Counted from the first letter of the stretch, positions 42,488 to 53,416 are shown. The stretch: 64,000 bases of DNA from Cololabis saira (GCF_033807715.1 NC_084598.1:47101986-47165985), one strand, 5' to 3'. Notes: generated by a model not told the origin, from the sequence alone. Made by a program: numbers and translations.

Positions 42488-45206
42488 AACCTGATCTCAC
42501 AAAAATCCGTGAAATGCCCACGACCTCTCACCACCATTTTCCGTGGTATATACACGGAAAATGGTATAATTCCGTGTGATCACCACGGATATTGTACCAT
42601 GCAAAGTCAATTCGTTGTCGTGATATATACACGGATTATTACATTATTATTATTTACATATTATTCTTTGTTATAATGGCTAAATTATGAGTTTTTGTTG
42701 CGCAAGGTACTATTTTTTACTGTCAGTTTGTAAAAGCATGTTTTTAACGCTGTTTTAGGAGTGTTTTATTGAGGTTTTAATGGGAGCACCACGGATATAG
42801 TACTATGCGAAGTCAATGGGATAAAAAATGCAGACTTCTATGACTTCTGCAACAGTGTTTCCTCCAAAACGTCCTGGCTGGTTAGGAGGGTGTAGAAACC
42901 TCTAGCTCTGAGAGCCTCCTGACTAATGGAACAGGGCCTATTTTGTGTCTTTTTTTGCATAGTTCACAAACGCTTTTAGCTAGGAGTCTGATTTTCGTAT
43001 ATGTTGTTTGGGGGCATACCCTGAACAGACCTGTACTTTTTGATGGGCGGGGCTTTGAAACTTCACCTTTTCCAACATTCGAACGGACGCCGTTGCCACA
43101 ACATTTGACCAAACCAGGTAAAACTTAAACCTCCATATAGGGCCTAGATTGGGATTGCCAAGTCTCAACTCTGTGAACCCTCTGCAATGCCAACTATCTT
43201 TGTGGAAGGTGTACAGCCACGGGACCAAAAGATCCTTGCAAAGGGCCTTCTGCATTGCAACATAGTCAAAAATCAGCCTCCCAGCTCAAAACGTTACTGA
43301 ATTATTCAAAAAACACAAAAAAGGCCCGAAAAAGGCACCACACACGGTGACCCTTGACACTTCCGAAGGTCGTACGGGTCTGGACCTCGGCACAGTGGAT
43401 GAGAGTCACCTCCTGATACAGATTCTATAATTTCAGCCTCCTAGCTCAAAGCGTTAGTGAACTATGCAAAAAAAGACACAAAATAGTCTTTGCAGGCCGA
43501 AAAGCAACACACGCGTTGACCTTTGACACTTCCAAAGGTCACACAGATCTGAAACTCGGAACAGTAGATGAGTCACCTCCTGATACAGAGTCTAGAATTT
43601 CAGCCTCCTAGCTCAAAGCGTTAGTGAACTGTGCAAAAATAGACACGAAATAGGCCTCATAGGCAAACCTATAACAATACATAACAAACCTCCTGTGCCT
43701 CCTGAGCATTAATAACATGTCATAATCGAAGGAGAACTAATTAAAACGGATGTCCTTAACATGAACCTATTGTATTATTGAATTATCAAGGACACTTTCG
43801 TGTTTTTGTGTTTAGAAATGTTAAAGATATTAAAAGAAAACCATAACACAATGAGGAAAATACTGTGGCGAACAAGTCGTGCCCAGAGCGTGTCTCGAAC
43901 CCCAGTCTCCCAGACCACAGTCAACTGCACTAACCAGTCTCCCAGACCACAGTCAACTGCACTAACCAGTCTCCCAGACCACAGTGAACTGCACTAACCA
44001 GTCTCCCAGACCACAGTCAACTGCACTAACCAGTCTCCCAGACCACAGTCAACTGCACTAACCAGTCTCCCAGACCACAGTCAACTGCACTAACCAGTCT
44101 CCCAGACCACAGTCAACTGCACTAACCAGTCTCCCAGACCACAGTCAACTGCACTAACCAGTCTCCCAGACCACAGTCAACTGCACTAACCAGTCTCCCA
44201 GACCACAGTCAACTGCACTAACCAGTCTCCCAGACCACAGTCAACTGCACTAACCAGTCGGCCAAATGCTGATGTGTTGCCCAGGCGGGCAAGGCCTTAT
44301 CTATCTGTGGTCGTTATACTATGTTCCAAAAAGTATTGTTTTAATGGACAATATCCGGCATTTTACGTTGAATTCTATTGTTCAGGTTTTAAAATTCTAG
44401 CTATATACATAAAAAGGGAGGTGAGGTGTGAGCTTCATAACAAAACTTCTGTGCCTACTGAGCATTAATAACATGGGGTTAGCCATAGAAAGGGGCGATA
44501 ATGAGGTGTGAGCTCCATAGCAAGCATTAATAACATGGGGTTAGCCATAGAAAGGGGCGATAATGAGGTGTGAGCTCCATAGCAAGCATTAATAACATGG
44601 GGTTAGCCATAGAAAGGGGCGATAATGAGGTGTGAGGTCCATAGCAAGCATTAATAACATGGGGTTAGCCATAGAAAGGGGCGATAATGAGGTGTGAGCT
44701 CCATAGCAAGCATTAATAACATGGGGTTAGCCATAGAAAGGGGTGATAACAGCCTCCTGCGCCTACTAGTAGGTAGAGTAGGGCCCTACTGGCCCATATC
44801 TATGGGATGATTGTTATCGGTTTGTCCTTCATTCAATGGTATGACAGCAGACAAATCGGGTGACGGATCCCATTGACTTCGCATAGTACAATATCCGTGG
44901 TGCTCCCATTAAAACCTCATTAAAACACTGCTAAAACAGCGTTAAAAACATGGTTTTACAAACTGACAGTAACAAACAGTACCTTGTGCGACAAAAACTC
45001 ATAATTTAGCCACTATAACAAAGAATAATATATAAATAATAATAATGTAATAATCCGTGTATATATCACGACCACGGATCCCATTGACTTGGCATGGTAC
45101 AATATCCGTGGTGCTCACACGTAATTATACCACTTTCCGTGTTGGTACCACGGAAAATAGTGGTGAGAGGTCGTGAACATTTCACGGATTTTTGTGAGAT
45201 GAGGTT
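42488..45206. mobile_element. Long-TIR non-autonomous DNA transposon, copy 2 (opposite orientation)
   Basis: The same family as 28214-30557: it starts AACCTGATCTCACAAAAATC and ends GATTTTTGTGAGATGAGGTT. The flanks GTACCAACAC (42478-42487) and GTACCAACAT (45207-45216) match at 9 of 10, consistent with a 9-10 bp target duplication inside the 39-bp array. Its internal 32-bp array runs in the opposite sense to copy 1. A further 62-bp unit (AATAACATGGGGTTAGCCAT and on) is repeated about five times at 44465-44750. No transposase. Confidence 0.87.
43903..44262 (-). repeat. 32-bp tRNA-like array in transposon copy 2
   Basis: About 11 copies of the complement of the 28757 unit (CAGTCTCCCAGACCACAGTC then AACTGCACTAAC). 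On the minus strand it starts after ATTTGGCC and ends GACTGGGGTTCGAGACACGC, a better B-box context than copy 1. Copy number differs from copy 1 (about 24), so the array is unstable. Confidence 0.88.
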
Positions 45207-45300
45207 GTACCAACATGCTAACGGTAGCTTCCTGACGCACCGCAGGTACCAACATGCTAACGGTAGCTTCCTGACGCACCGCAGGTACCAACATCTCCCA
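45207..45300. repeat. 39-bp tandem copies of exon end plus donor (right part)
   Basis: Two copies with junctions at 45246 and 45285. Both share CTGACGCACCGCAG (CTCACG in the true exon), so they form a separate variant from the left-hand copies. Confidence 0.94.
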
Positions 45301-45809
45301 GCTGGCAGGTTTTAGCTCAGGTGCTCAGAGTTCCTCGTTGGGACTATTTTCAGTCAGAAGAAATCAAGAGATCAAGAACCACGATGGGTCAATGGATGCA
45401 TGACAGAGATGAAACTCCAGAAAAACATGTGTGATGTCACCACGCGTGGGGAGGAGGGTTTTTAAGACCATTTCTCAGGTCTGTTGGCAGGAACCAACTC
45501 TGTCCTTGCAGAGTTCTCTGTCAGTTTGAGGTGTTTATGGTTGTTTATTTGGTTGTGGTTTAGGGGTGGTAATCAACCACAGCCTCTGCTTCGGGGTTGT
45601 GTGGTTTAGGGTGATTAATAATGGTCAAGAAGTAGTTTAGGGTTGTTAATAAACCGTTAAAGATTGTTAATAAACCGTTAAAGGTTGTTAATAAACCTTT
45701 GGGGCCATTTGACAGGCATTTTGACTTAACATTTATGTAAATAACAGTTTCATGAAATTTGGACACATGCCCATATAAATATTTATATAAATATACTTAT
45801 TTGTTGATG
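45301..45809. other. Unique intron with short GTTAATAAACC repeats
   Basis: No coding or element signature. Three copies of GTTAATAAACCGTTAAAGAT-like text lie at about 45638-45700. Confidence 0.6.
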
Positions 45810-45888
45810 TAAAGCACTTTGAATCACCTTGTGTTGAATTGGGCTATATAAATAAACCTGCCTTGCCTTGCCTATATGTATATATGTA

Positions 45889-45978
<90 letters not shown>

Positions 45979-45985
45979 TCTATAT
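45810..45985. repeat. Fish repeat tail followed by (AT)n microsatellite
   Basis: AAAGCACTTTGAATCACCTT and GGGCTATATAAATAAACCTG (45809-45870) form a tail motif of abundant teleost retroposons. It is followed by about 80 bp of pure (TA)n. Confidence 0.75.
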
Positions 45986-46173
45986 ATATAAAATAACAGA
46001 AATACTTACAGAAGGTAAATTTAGTTCCTTAGAGGTCATTATTTTACGAACACAAGGTGGTTTAGATGATATTTTCCTTCTTTATCTTGAAACATTCTGT
46101 GAATGTTTTCCTGTCATGTGTTTTGTTTTCACGTGTCTCCTCCTGGTTAATCGTGAGCGTCCTCTCATTCCAG

Positions 46174-46265
46174 TCTCTCAGGTTGTCCCCGGGCTTCAGC
46201 CAACAAGAAGAAGGTGAGGTTACCGGGAGACGAGTACATCACTGCAAAGTTCCGGGCCAGTGACG
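46174..46265 (+). CDS. myt1: myt1 exon: end of zinc finger 7
   Basis: The acceptor TCATTCCAG ends at 46173; the donor GTAAGA starts at 46266. Phase 2 in, phase 1 out. It encodes [20 protein letters not shown] and EYITAKFRASD. The Cys is the last ligand of finger 7; the basic KKKVR tail follows. The 84-nt intron after it is the second shortest in the window. Confidence 0.95.
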
Positions 46266-46349
46266 GTAAGAGGACGATCTTTACGACGTTTACGGCTTTA
46301 GTGTTGGTTTAGTGTTGATCAGGTCTGACCTGCTGTCTCCCTGTCTCAG

Positions 46350-46453
46350 TTCTGGACAACGATGAAGACATCAAGCAGCTCAACAAGGAGATCAACGACC
46401 TGAACGATTCCAACTCAGAGATGGAGACGGACATGTTTAACCTGCACACGCAG
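46350..46453 (+). CDS. myt1: myt1 exon: coiled-coil start
   Basis: The acceptor CTGTCTCAG ends at 46349; the donor GTGAGT starts at 46454. Phase 1 in, phase 0 out. It encodes [20 protein letters not shown] and [15 protein letters not shown], the heptad-patterned start of the C-terminal coiled coil that mediates protein contacts in Myt1 family members. Confidence 0.95.
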
Positions 46454-46479
46454 GTGAGTCTGCAGGTCACACGACGGCC

Positions 46480-48878
46480 GGGGACATTTATTACCAAATA
46501 TGATCAATATTTAGACATTTATGACCAAACATGATCAATATTTAGACATTTATGACCAAACATGATCAATATTTAGACATTTATGACCAAACAAGATCAA
46601 TATTTAGACATTTATGACCAAACATGATCAATATTTAGACATTTATGACCAAACATGATCAATATTTAGACATTTATGACCAAACATGATCAATATTTAG
46701 ACATTTATGACCAAACATGATTTTAGATTTAGACATTCATTACCAAACATGATCAATATTTAGACATTTATGACCAAACAAGATCAATATTTAGACATTT
46801 ATGACCAAACATGATCAATATTTAGACATTTATTACCAAACAAGATCAATATTTAGATGTTTATGACCAAACATGATCAATATTTAGACATTTATGACCA
46901 AACATGATCAATATTTAGACATTTATGACCAAACATGATCAATATTTAGACATTTATTACCAAACATGATCAATATTTAGACATTTATGACCAAACATGA
47001 TCAATATTTAGATGTTTATGACCAAACATGATCAATATTTAGACATTTATGACCAAACATGATCAATATTTAGACATTTATGACCAAACATGATCAATAT
47101 TTAGATGTTTATGACCAAACATGATCAATATTTAGACATTTATTACCAAACATGATCAATATTTAGACATTTATGACCAAACATGATCAATATTTAGATG
47201 TTTATGACCAAACATGATCAATATTTAGACATTTATGACCAAACATGATCAATATTTAGACATTTATGACCAAACATGATCAATATTTAGATGTTTATGA
47301 CCAAACATGATCAATATTTAGACATTTATGACCAAACATGATCAATATTTAGACATTAATGACCAACCATGATCGATATTTAGACATTTATGACCAAACA
47401 TTATCAATATTTAGATATTTATGACCAAACATGTTCAATATTTAACATTTATTACCAAACATGATCAATATTTAGATGTTTATTACCAAACACATTCAAT
47501 ATTTAGATGTTTATTACCAAACATGATCAATATTTAGACATTTATGACCAAACATGATCAATATTTAGACATTTATGACCAAACATTATCAATATTTAGA
47601 TATTTATGACCAAACATGATCAATATTTATGACCAAACATGATCAATATTTAACATTTATTACCAAACATGATCAATATTTAGATATGTATGACCAAACA
47701 TGATCAATATTTAGATGTTTATTACCAAACATGATCGATATTTAACATTTATGACCAAACATGATCAATATTTAGATGTTTATGACCAAACATGATCAAT
47801 ATTTAGATGTTTATTACCAAACATGATCGATATTTAACATTTATTACCAAACATGATCAATATTTAGATATGTATGACCAAACATGATCAATATTTAACA
47901 TTTATTACCAAACATGATCAATATTTAGATGTTTATGACCAAACATGATCAATATTTAGATGTTTATTACCAAACATGATCAATATTTAACATTTATTAC
48001 CAAACATGATCAATATTTAGATATTTATGACCAAACATGATCAATATTTAACATTTATTACCAAACATGATCAATATTTAGATGTTTATTACCAAACATG
48101 ATCAATATTTAGACATTTATTACCAAACATGATCAATATTTAACATTTATTACCAAACATGATCAATATTTAGATATTTATGACCAAACATGATCAATAT
48201 TTAACATTTATTACCAAACATGATCAATATTTAGATGTTTATGACCAAACATGATCAATATTTAACATTTATGACCAAACATTATCAATATTTAGATGTT
48301 TATTACCAAACATGATCAATATTTAGACATTTATGACCAAACATGATCAATATTTAACATTTATTACCAAACATGATCAATATTTAGATGTTTATGACCA
48401 AACATGATCAATATTTAGACATTTATGACCAAACATGATCAATATTTAACATTTATGACCAAACATTATCAATATTTAGATGTTTATTACCAAACATGAT
48501 CAATATTTAGACATTTATTACCAAACATGATCAATATTTAACATTTATTACCAAACATGATCAATATTTAGATATTTATGACCAAACATGATCAATATTT
48601 AACATTTATTACCAAACATGATCAATATTTAGATGTTTATGACCAAACATGATCAATATTTAACATTTATGACCAAACATTATCAATATTTAGATGTTTA
48701 TTACCAAACATGATCAATATTTAGACATTTATGACCAAACATGATCAATATTTAACATTTATTACCAAACATGATCAATATTTAGATGTTTATGACCAAA
48801 CATGATCAATATTTAGATGTTTATTACCAAACATGATCAATATTTAGATGTTTATGACCAAACATGATCAATATTTCT
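46480..48878. repeat. 31-bp AT-rich minisatellite, about 78 copies
   Basis: A 2.4-kb array of ATGACCAAACATGATCAATA then TTTAGACATTT, with ATTACC/ATGACC and TTAGACA/TTAGATG/TTAACA variants arranged in longer blocks (higher-order structure, for example near 48130-48400 and 48530-48790). It begins about 30 bp after a myt1 donor. Each unit has TGATCA, a palindromic BclI-type site. Confidence 0.97.
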
Positions 48879-49165
48879 CTAGTTTCCTGATCAGAACCTT
48901 CTCTGGTTTCCTGATCAGAACCTTCTCTGGTTTCCTGAACAGAACCTTCTCTTGTTTCCTGAACAGAACCTTCAGAACTTTGTCTCTTGTTTCCTGAACA
49001 GAACCTTCAGAACCTTCTCTGGTTTCCTGAACAGAACCTTCAAAACCTTCTCTGGTTTCCTGAGCAGAACCTTCTCTAGTTTCCTGAACAGAACCTTCAG
49101 AACCTTCTCTGGTTTCCTGAACCTTCTCTGGTTTCCTGAACAGAACCTTCAGAACCTCTTCTTGT
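48879..49165. repeat. 24-bp array resembling the adjacent 3' splice site
   Basis: Copies of CTGGTTTCCTGAACAGAACC plus TTCT (with TTCAGAACC insertions) lead up to the real acceptor CTTGTTTCCTCAG at 49173. Each unit has a pyrimidine tract, GGTTTCCTGA and an AG, so it mimics the acceptor 8-300 bp upstream of it. Confidence 0.9.
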
Positions 49166-49173
49166 TTCCTCAG

Positions 49174-49317
49174 ATCTCGTCGATGGAGAAGAACCTGAAG
49201 AACATGGAGGAGGAGAACAAGCAGATGGAGGAGAAGAACGAGGCTTTGTTCCTGGAGCTGTCGGGCCTGAGCCAGGTTCTGATCCAGAGTCTGGCCACGA
49301 TCCGGCTGCCCTCCATG
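49174..49317 (+). CDS. myt1: myt1 exon: coiled coil and [13 protein letters not shown]
   Basis: The acceptor TTTCCTCAG ends at 49173; the donor GTGGGT starts at 49318. Phase 0 both sides, 48 codons. It encodes [34 protein letters not shown] and [14 protein letters not shown]. This continues the coiled coil and matches Myt1 closely. The exon's last 55 or so bases and donor are repeated six times in the intron. Confidence 0.96.
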
Positions 49318-50265
49318 GTGGGTAGAGGTCAGAGGTCAGGGGTCAGGGTCAGAGTTAGGGGTCAGGGTTAGAGGTCAGAGGTCAGTCAGGGCTCAGTCAG
49401 GGGTCAGAGGTCAGGGGTCGGGGTCAGGGGTCAGGTCTGAGCCAGGTTCTGATCCAGAGTCTGGCCACGATCCGGCTGCCCTCCATGGTGGGTAGAGGTC
49501 AGAGGTCAGGGGTCAGGGTCAGAGTTAGGGGTCAGGGTTAGAGGTCAGAGGTCAGTCAGGGCTCAGTCAGGGGTCAGAGGTCAGGGGTCGGGGTCAGGGG
49601 TCAGGTCTGAGCCAGGTTCTGATCCAGAGTCTGGCCACGATCCGGCTGCCCTCCATGGTGGGTAGAGGTCAGAGGTCAGGGTTAGGGGTCAGGGGTCAGG
49701 GTTCAGGTCTGAGCCAGGTTCTGATCCAGAGTCTGGCCACGATCAGGCTGCCCTCCATGGTGGGTAGAGGTCAGGGGTCAGTCAGGGGTCAGGGTTAGAG
49801 GTCAGGGGTCAGGGGTCAGCCCGGGGTCTGGGGTTAGGGGTCAGAGGTCAGGTCTGAGCCAGGTTCTGATCCAGAGTCTGGCCACGATCAGACTGCCCTC
49901 CATGGTGGGTAGAGGTCAGGGGTCAGAGGTCAGGGTTAGGGGTCAGTCAGGGGTCAGAGGTCAGGGGTCGGGCCTGAGTCAGGTTCTGATCCAGAGTCTG
50001 GCCACGATCCGGCTGCCCTCCATGGTGGGTAGAGGTCAGAGGTCAGAGGTCAGGGGTCAGGGGTCAGGGGTCAGAGGTGTGGGGTCAGGGGTCAGTCAGG
50101 GTTAGAGGTCAGGGGTCAGTCAGGGGTCAGAGGTCAGGGGTCGGGCCTGAGCCAGGTTCTGATCCAGAGTCTGGCCACGATCCGGCTGCCCTCCATGGTG
50201 GGTAGAGGTCAGAGGTCAGAGGTCACTCCGGGGTCAGGGTTAGAGGTCAGGGGTCAGAGTTGAGG
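49318..50265. repeat. Six intronic copies of the exon 3' end with donor, separated by GGTCAGG arrays
   Basis: Each copy restores CTGAGCCAGGTTCTGATCCA, GAGTCTGGCCACGATC and CTGCCCTCCATG|GTGGGTAGAGGTC, with junctions at 49488, 49658, 49760, 49905, 50025 and 50198. Spacers are GGGTCAGGGTTAGAGGTCAG-type 7-bp repeats; spacing is 170, 170, 102, 145, 120 and 173 bp. Copies keep an open [17 protein letters not shown] reading; only CCGGC/CAGGC/CAGAC differences occur. Confidence 0.95.
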
Positions 50266-50520
50266 GAGGTGGTTATCAGTAAGTGTGTGTAGCGATGAGT
50301 CCCTGAACTTCACCCAGAGCTGCTCTCAGCCAATGTCCTTGATGTTATCAGGTCTGGTACAGTTCTGATCCAGGTCCTGGGGGGGGTACAGTTCTGATCC
50401 AGGTCCTGGGGGGGGTACAGTTCTGATCCAGGTCCTGGGGGGGGTACAGTTCTGATCCAGGTCCACAGACCCGGTACAGTTCTGATCCAGGTCCTCAGAT
50501 CCGGTACAGTTCTGATCCAG
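50266..50520. repeat. Short array GGTACAGTTCTGATCCAGGTCC
   Basis: Six copies of about 29 bp: GGTACAGTTCTGATCCAGGT plus CCTGGGGGG or CCACAGACC. GTTCTGATCCAG is also in the myt1 exon end (GGTTCTGATCCAG), so this array may be a diverged derivative. Confidence 0.85.
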
Positions 50521-50765
50521 GTCCACAGATGTTCCTGGGAGAGGGGAGGGCTAGTGAGGGGAGAACGTCTTGTTTTTATTCCACCAGGGAGATTGTGACC
50601 AGACTAACCTGCTTTATCTTCTCGTTACACTGCCCCCTGTAGGTTTGGCTGCTCATAGCACCTTAACACATATTTATGCAGGTTCCTGCAAATTATGGCA
50701 TTTTTATAAACGTAGAGCGGGAAATATCTGTTTTTGTAAATACCAGCTCTGTGGAAACGTGGCCT
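50517..50765. other. Dispersed sequence related to 3955-4060
   Basis: GGTCCACAGATGTTCCTGGG and CACCAGGGAGATTGTGACCA parallel the sequence after the first exon. The remaining text (CTGCCCCCTGTAGGTTTGGC) is unique. Non-coding. Confidence 0.55.
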
Positions 50766-51100
50766 GAGGCAGAACTCTGAGCAGAACTCTGAGCAGAACT
50801 CTGAGCAGAACTCTGACAGAACTCCAGCAGAACTCTGAACTCTGAGCAGAACTCTGAGCAGAACTCTGAGCAGAACTCTGAGCAGAACTCTGACAGAACT
50901 CTGAGCAGAACTCTGAGCAGAACTCTGAGCAGAACTCTGACAGAACTCCAGCAGAACTCTGAACTCTGAGCAGAACTCGGAGCAGAACTCGGAGCAGAAC
51001 TCTGAGCAGAACTCTGAGCAGAACTCTGAGCAGAACTCTGAGCAGAACTCTGAGCAGAACTCTGAGCAGAACTCTGAGCAGAACTCTGAACTCTGAGCAG
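50766..51100. repeat. 12-bp minisatellite GAGCAGAACTCT
   Basis: About 27 copies of GAGCAGAACTCT with two GACAGAACTCCAGCAGAACT interruptions, about 45 bp before the next acceptor. A related GAACTCTGTCC motif in reverse builds the satellite at 58783-64000. Confidence 0.95.
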
Positions 51101-51145
51101 GTTTGGTTTCCAGCTGAAGTGACGGTGGATTCTTGTCTCCAGCAG

Positions 51146-51286
51146 GAGCCGCTAACGGATCAGAACTTCGACTCGTACGTGGACACGCTGACCCACATGT
51201 TCACCAACAAAGACTGCTACCAGAACCCGGAGAACCGGGCCCTGCTGGAGTCCATCAACCAGGCGGTGAAGGGGATCGAGGTGTGA
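51146..51286 (+). CDS. myt1: myt1 terminal coding exon
   Basis: The acceptor is CTCCAGCAG|GAG; splicing at 51145 gives [46 protein letters not shown] and TGA at 51284-51286. This is the canonical Myt1 family C-terminus (the human protein ends in a near-identical VRGIQV). CAGCAG is a NAGNAG tandem acceptor: use of 51142 would add one Gln. Confidence 0.96.
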   Translation, partial: EPLTDQNFDSYVDTLTHMFTNKDCYQNPENRALLESINQAVKGIEV

Positions 51287-51384
51287 CCCGGCCCGGCCCG
51301 GCCCGGGTCCTTAACGGGTCGTTACCGGGTCCTTAACGGGTCGTTAACGGCGGTGGAACCGCTCCATCCTTCCCTGTTGAGCTG

Positions 51385-51865
51385 CATTTTGTAATAACGG
51401 TGCATTTTGTAATAAATGTTGTTATTGCATTTTGAGAAGGTTATTATAAAATGCACTTGCAACTTTTTTTAGGAAATGTAAAAACATGGTGCATTATGTA
51501 ATAATACCTATTATTATTGTTTGTTTAACAATGAATTTATACAAGAGTGACTTTTGTTGTTTTTATGCAATTTCCCTTAGAGCTTTGTAGCCCAATAAAT
51601 CTATGTATAAACTCCAAATATAACTTTAGTTTCCTATTTGAAGTTTGGAATTATACAGGCCAATAACAAACAAATAAACTATGCTTTACAATTGTTATTA
51701 CATAATGCACCGTGTTATTACATTTTCTAGAGAATAAAAAAGTTGCAAGTGCATTTCGTAATAATCTTCTCAAATTGTAATAACTTATTACAAAATGTGT
51801 TGGGGAAGTTTATTACAAAATGAAATGACAAAGTTATTACATTTTGGACGTTTATTACAAAACGC
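51385..51865. mobile_element. Inverted-repeat MITE in the 3' UTR
   Basis: The left arm (GCATTTTGTAATAACGGTGC, GAGAAGGTTATTATAAAATG, CACTTGCAACTTTTTTT) is complementary to the right arm (AAAAAAGTTGCAAGTGCATT, CGTAATAATCTTCTC, TTACAAAATG). Transcribed as part of the 3' UTR it would fold into a long imperfect hairpin. Confidence 0.75.
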
Positions 51866-52026
51866 GGCTCATCTTTCCCTCCGGACTTTCACACTAAACT
51901 CCTGTCTTTTTGGATTTTTGTCCTCCGTTCCTGCGTTTCTTTCCTGTTTGCATGTTGCTTTTCGACAGTGTGACTGTGAACAGATATGTGCAGGAATCTC
52001 TGTATGTCGGGCGAGCCAGTGCAGAA

Positions 52027-52215
52027 CAAAGTGGGCGTGGCGGCCGGGGGCGGGGCTACGGCGGCCGGGGCGGGGCTACGACCACCGGGGCGGAGCTACG
52101 GCCGCCGGGGGGCGGGGCTACGGGGGCCGGGGCGGGGCTACGGCCGCCGGGGGGCGTGGCTACGGCCGCCGGGGGCGGGGCTACGGCCGCCGGGGGGCGG
52201 GGCTACGGCCCTCCT
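52027..52215. repeat. 21-bp GC-rich minisatellite GGGGCGGGGCTACGGCCGCCG
   Basis: About nine copies of a CpG- and GGGCGGGG-rich unit, each holding a GC-box-like GGGGCGGGGC. The array lies within the presumed 3' UTR, in a strong GC contrast to flanking AT-rich DNA. Confidence 0.92.
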
Positions 52216-52757
52216 AGCTAGCGGCCGCCGGAGCCGCCGTAGCTCCATGTGGGTAGTTTTGCGTGTTGTTTCCTCCATGACTAGATCGTAGCTTCATTCT
52301 TACTATTGATGTGAAACTATTTAAGTATGTGCAAACGTTGCTTTAACTAATTTATTCATGTCTGGTGTATTTAAGTATTTATTATTTATTCATTATTTGT
52401 TTTTTAAGTTATTCCAAATCCTTCTGAACATTTTAAACAAATTAAGGGGATCATTTCCTCCACTCTGTTGAACAAAGAGGAAATATTTTAAGATATCAAC
52501 TATGAATTGTTTTATATATCTTATTGTTTATTTAAAGTACCGGGATCTTTTTATGTGCAAATATTTTGTAACTGAAAGTTTTTAAATAATTTTGTAAAGA
52601 TTTTGTTGTGTGTTTCCGTTTGTATGGTTTTGTTGCCGTAAAGCCGGAGGAGCTGCACATATTTGGTATTTATTCGGTGAGACACAAAGTGACAGTGATA
52701 TTTATTTTGTATCGTCTGTGTTGGTTGTAAATGGGTTTGTTTTTAAGTTGCTCTTTA

Positions 52758-52763
52758 AATAAA
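52758..52763 (+). terminator. Candidate polyadenylation signal AATAAA
   Basis: CTCTTTAAATAAAGGTTTAACCA: the signal sits at the end of a TG/T-rich 3' UTR-like stretch, with cleavage expected about 15-25 bases downstream. Chosen over the two upstream AATAAA words because those lie in or next to the MITE. Confidence 0.55.
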
Positions 52764-52979
52764 GGTTTAACCACGGTGGATGAAACTCACGCGGCTCGTC
52801 TTTGAAATGGAATTCAAAAATAAATCAGTCCAGCTGCTTAGGCCACGCCCACTTCTGCTAGCTTACCACGAGCTAGCTATTTGAGCCTCACGAGCGCTAA
52901 CCTATGACGCTAGCTAACATTGGCCATGGCTACATTGTAGAGAATCCTTTCGGGACCTCCACATAGTCTTAGTTTAGTT

Positions 52980-53416
52980 TAGTTTATTTAGCAATATAAG
53001 ACAAATATGAACAAAAAATGAAAAACAATGAAATAACATGAAGGAAAGGAAGAAGCCTGGTGGATTATATAGAATCCTTTCCTTATATGAATAAAAAACA
53101 CAACAAAAGCTACACAAGGGGGAGTAAAAAAACACAAAAACACAAGAAAATGTAACTCAGATCAAATAATGAACATTACAAAGATGAAACAATGAGAAAT
53201 TTCTTTAAATGTTTTTTTGAATATTGGCAAGGTGATGATTTAAGAGATTTATTGAGTGAATTCCACAAGTGGAAAGATTGATGTTTCCATGTTCTACAAA
53301 ACGGTGAATTAAAATAATCTTTGTGTCTTGTGGCATAAGAGAGAGAGAGAGAGAGGGAGAGAGAGAGAGGGAGAGAGAGAGAGGGAGAGAGAGAGTGTGG
53401 GAGAGAGAGAGAGAGA
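52980..53416. repeat. AT-rich repeat remnant and (GA)n tract
   Basis: TTTAGTTTAGTTTATTTAGC and the downstream AT-rich text look like a decayed LINE 3' tail. A (GA)n tract with GGGAGA interruptions covers 53337-53416 and abuts the Tx1-like LINE. Confidence 0.65.

Larger units (their letters stand above)
51287..52785 (+). other. myt1: Probable myt1 3' UTR
   Basis: Sequence after the stop codon with no further exon. It includes an inverted-repeat MITE (51385-51865), a GC-rich 21-bp array (52027-52215) and about 500 bp of ordinary AT-rich 3' UTR-like sequence. The most convincing poly(A) signal is AATAAA at 52758-52763; earlier AATAAA words lie near 51412 and 51595. The end is inferred. Confidence 0.6.

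Noticed and set aside
42400..42676. Read-through extension of the finger 7 exon as the normal coding end
   Set aside because: Finger 7 needs SLSGC directly after HR, supplied by the exon at 46174 in the correct phase; the extension is repeat plus transposon.
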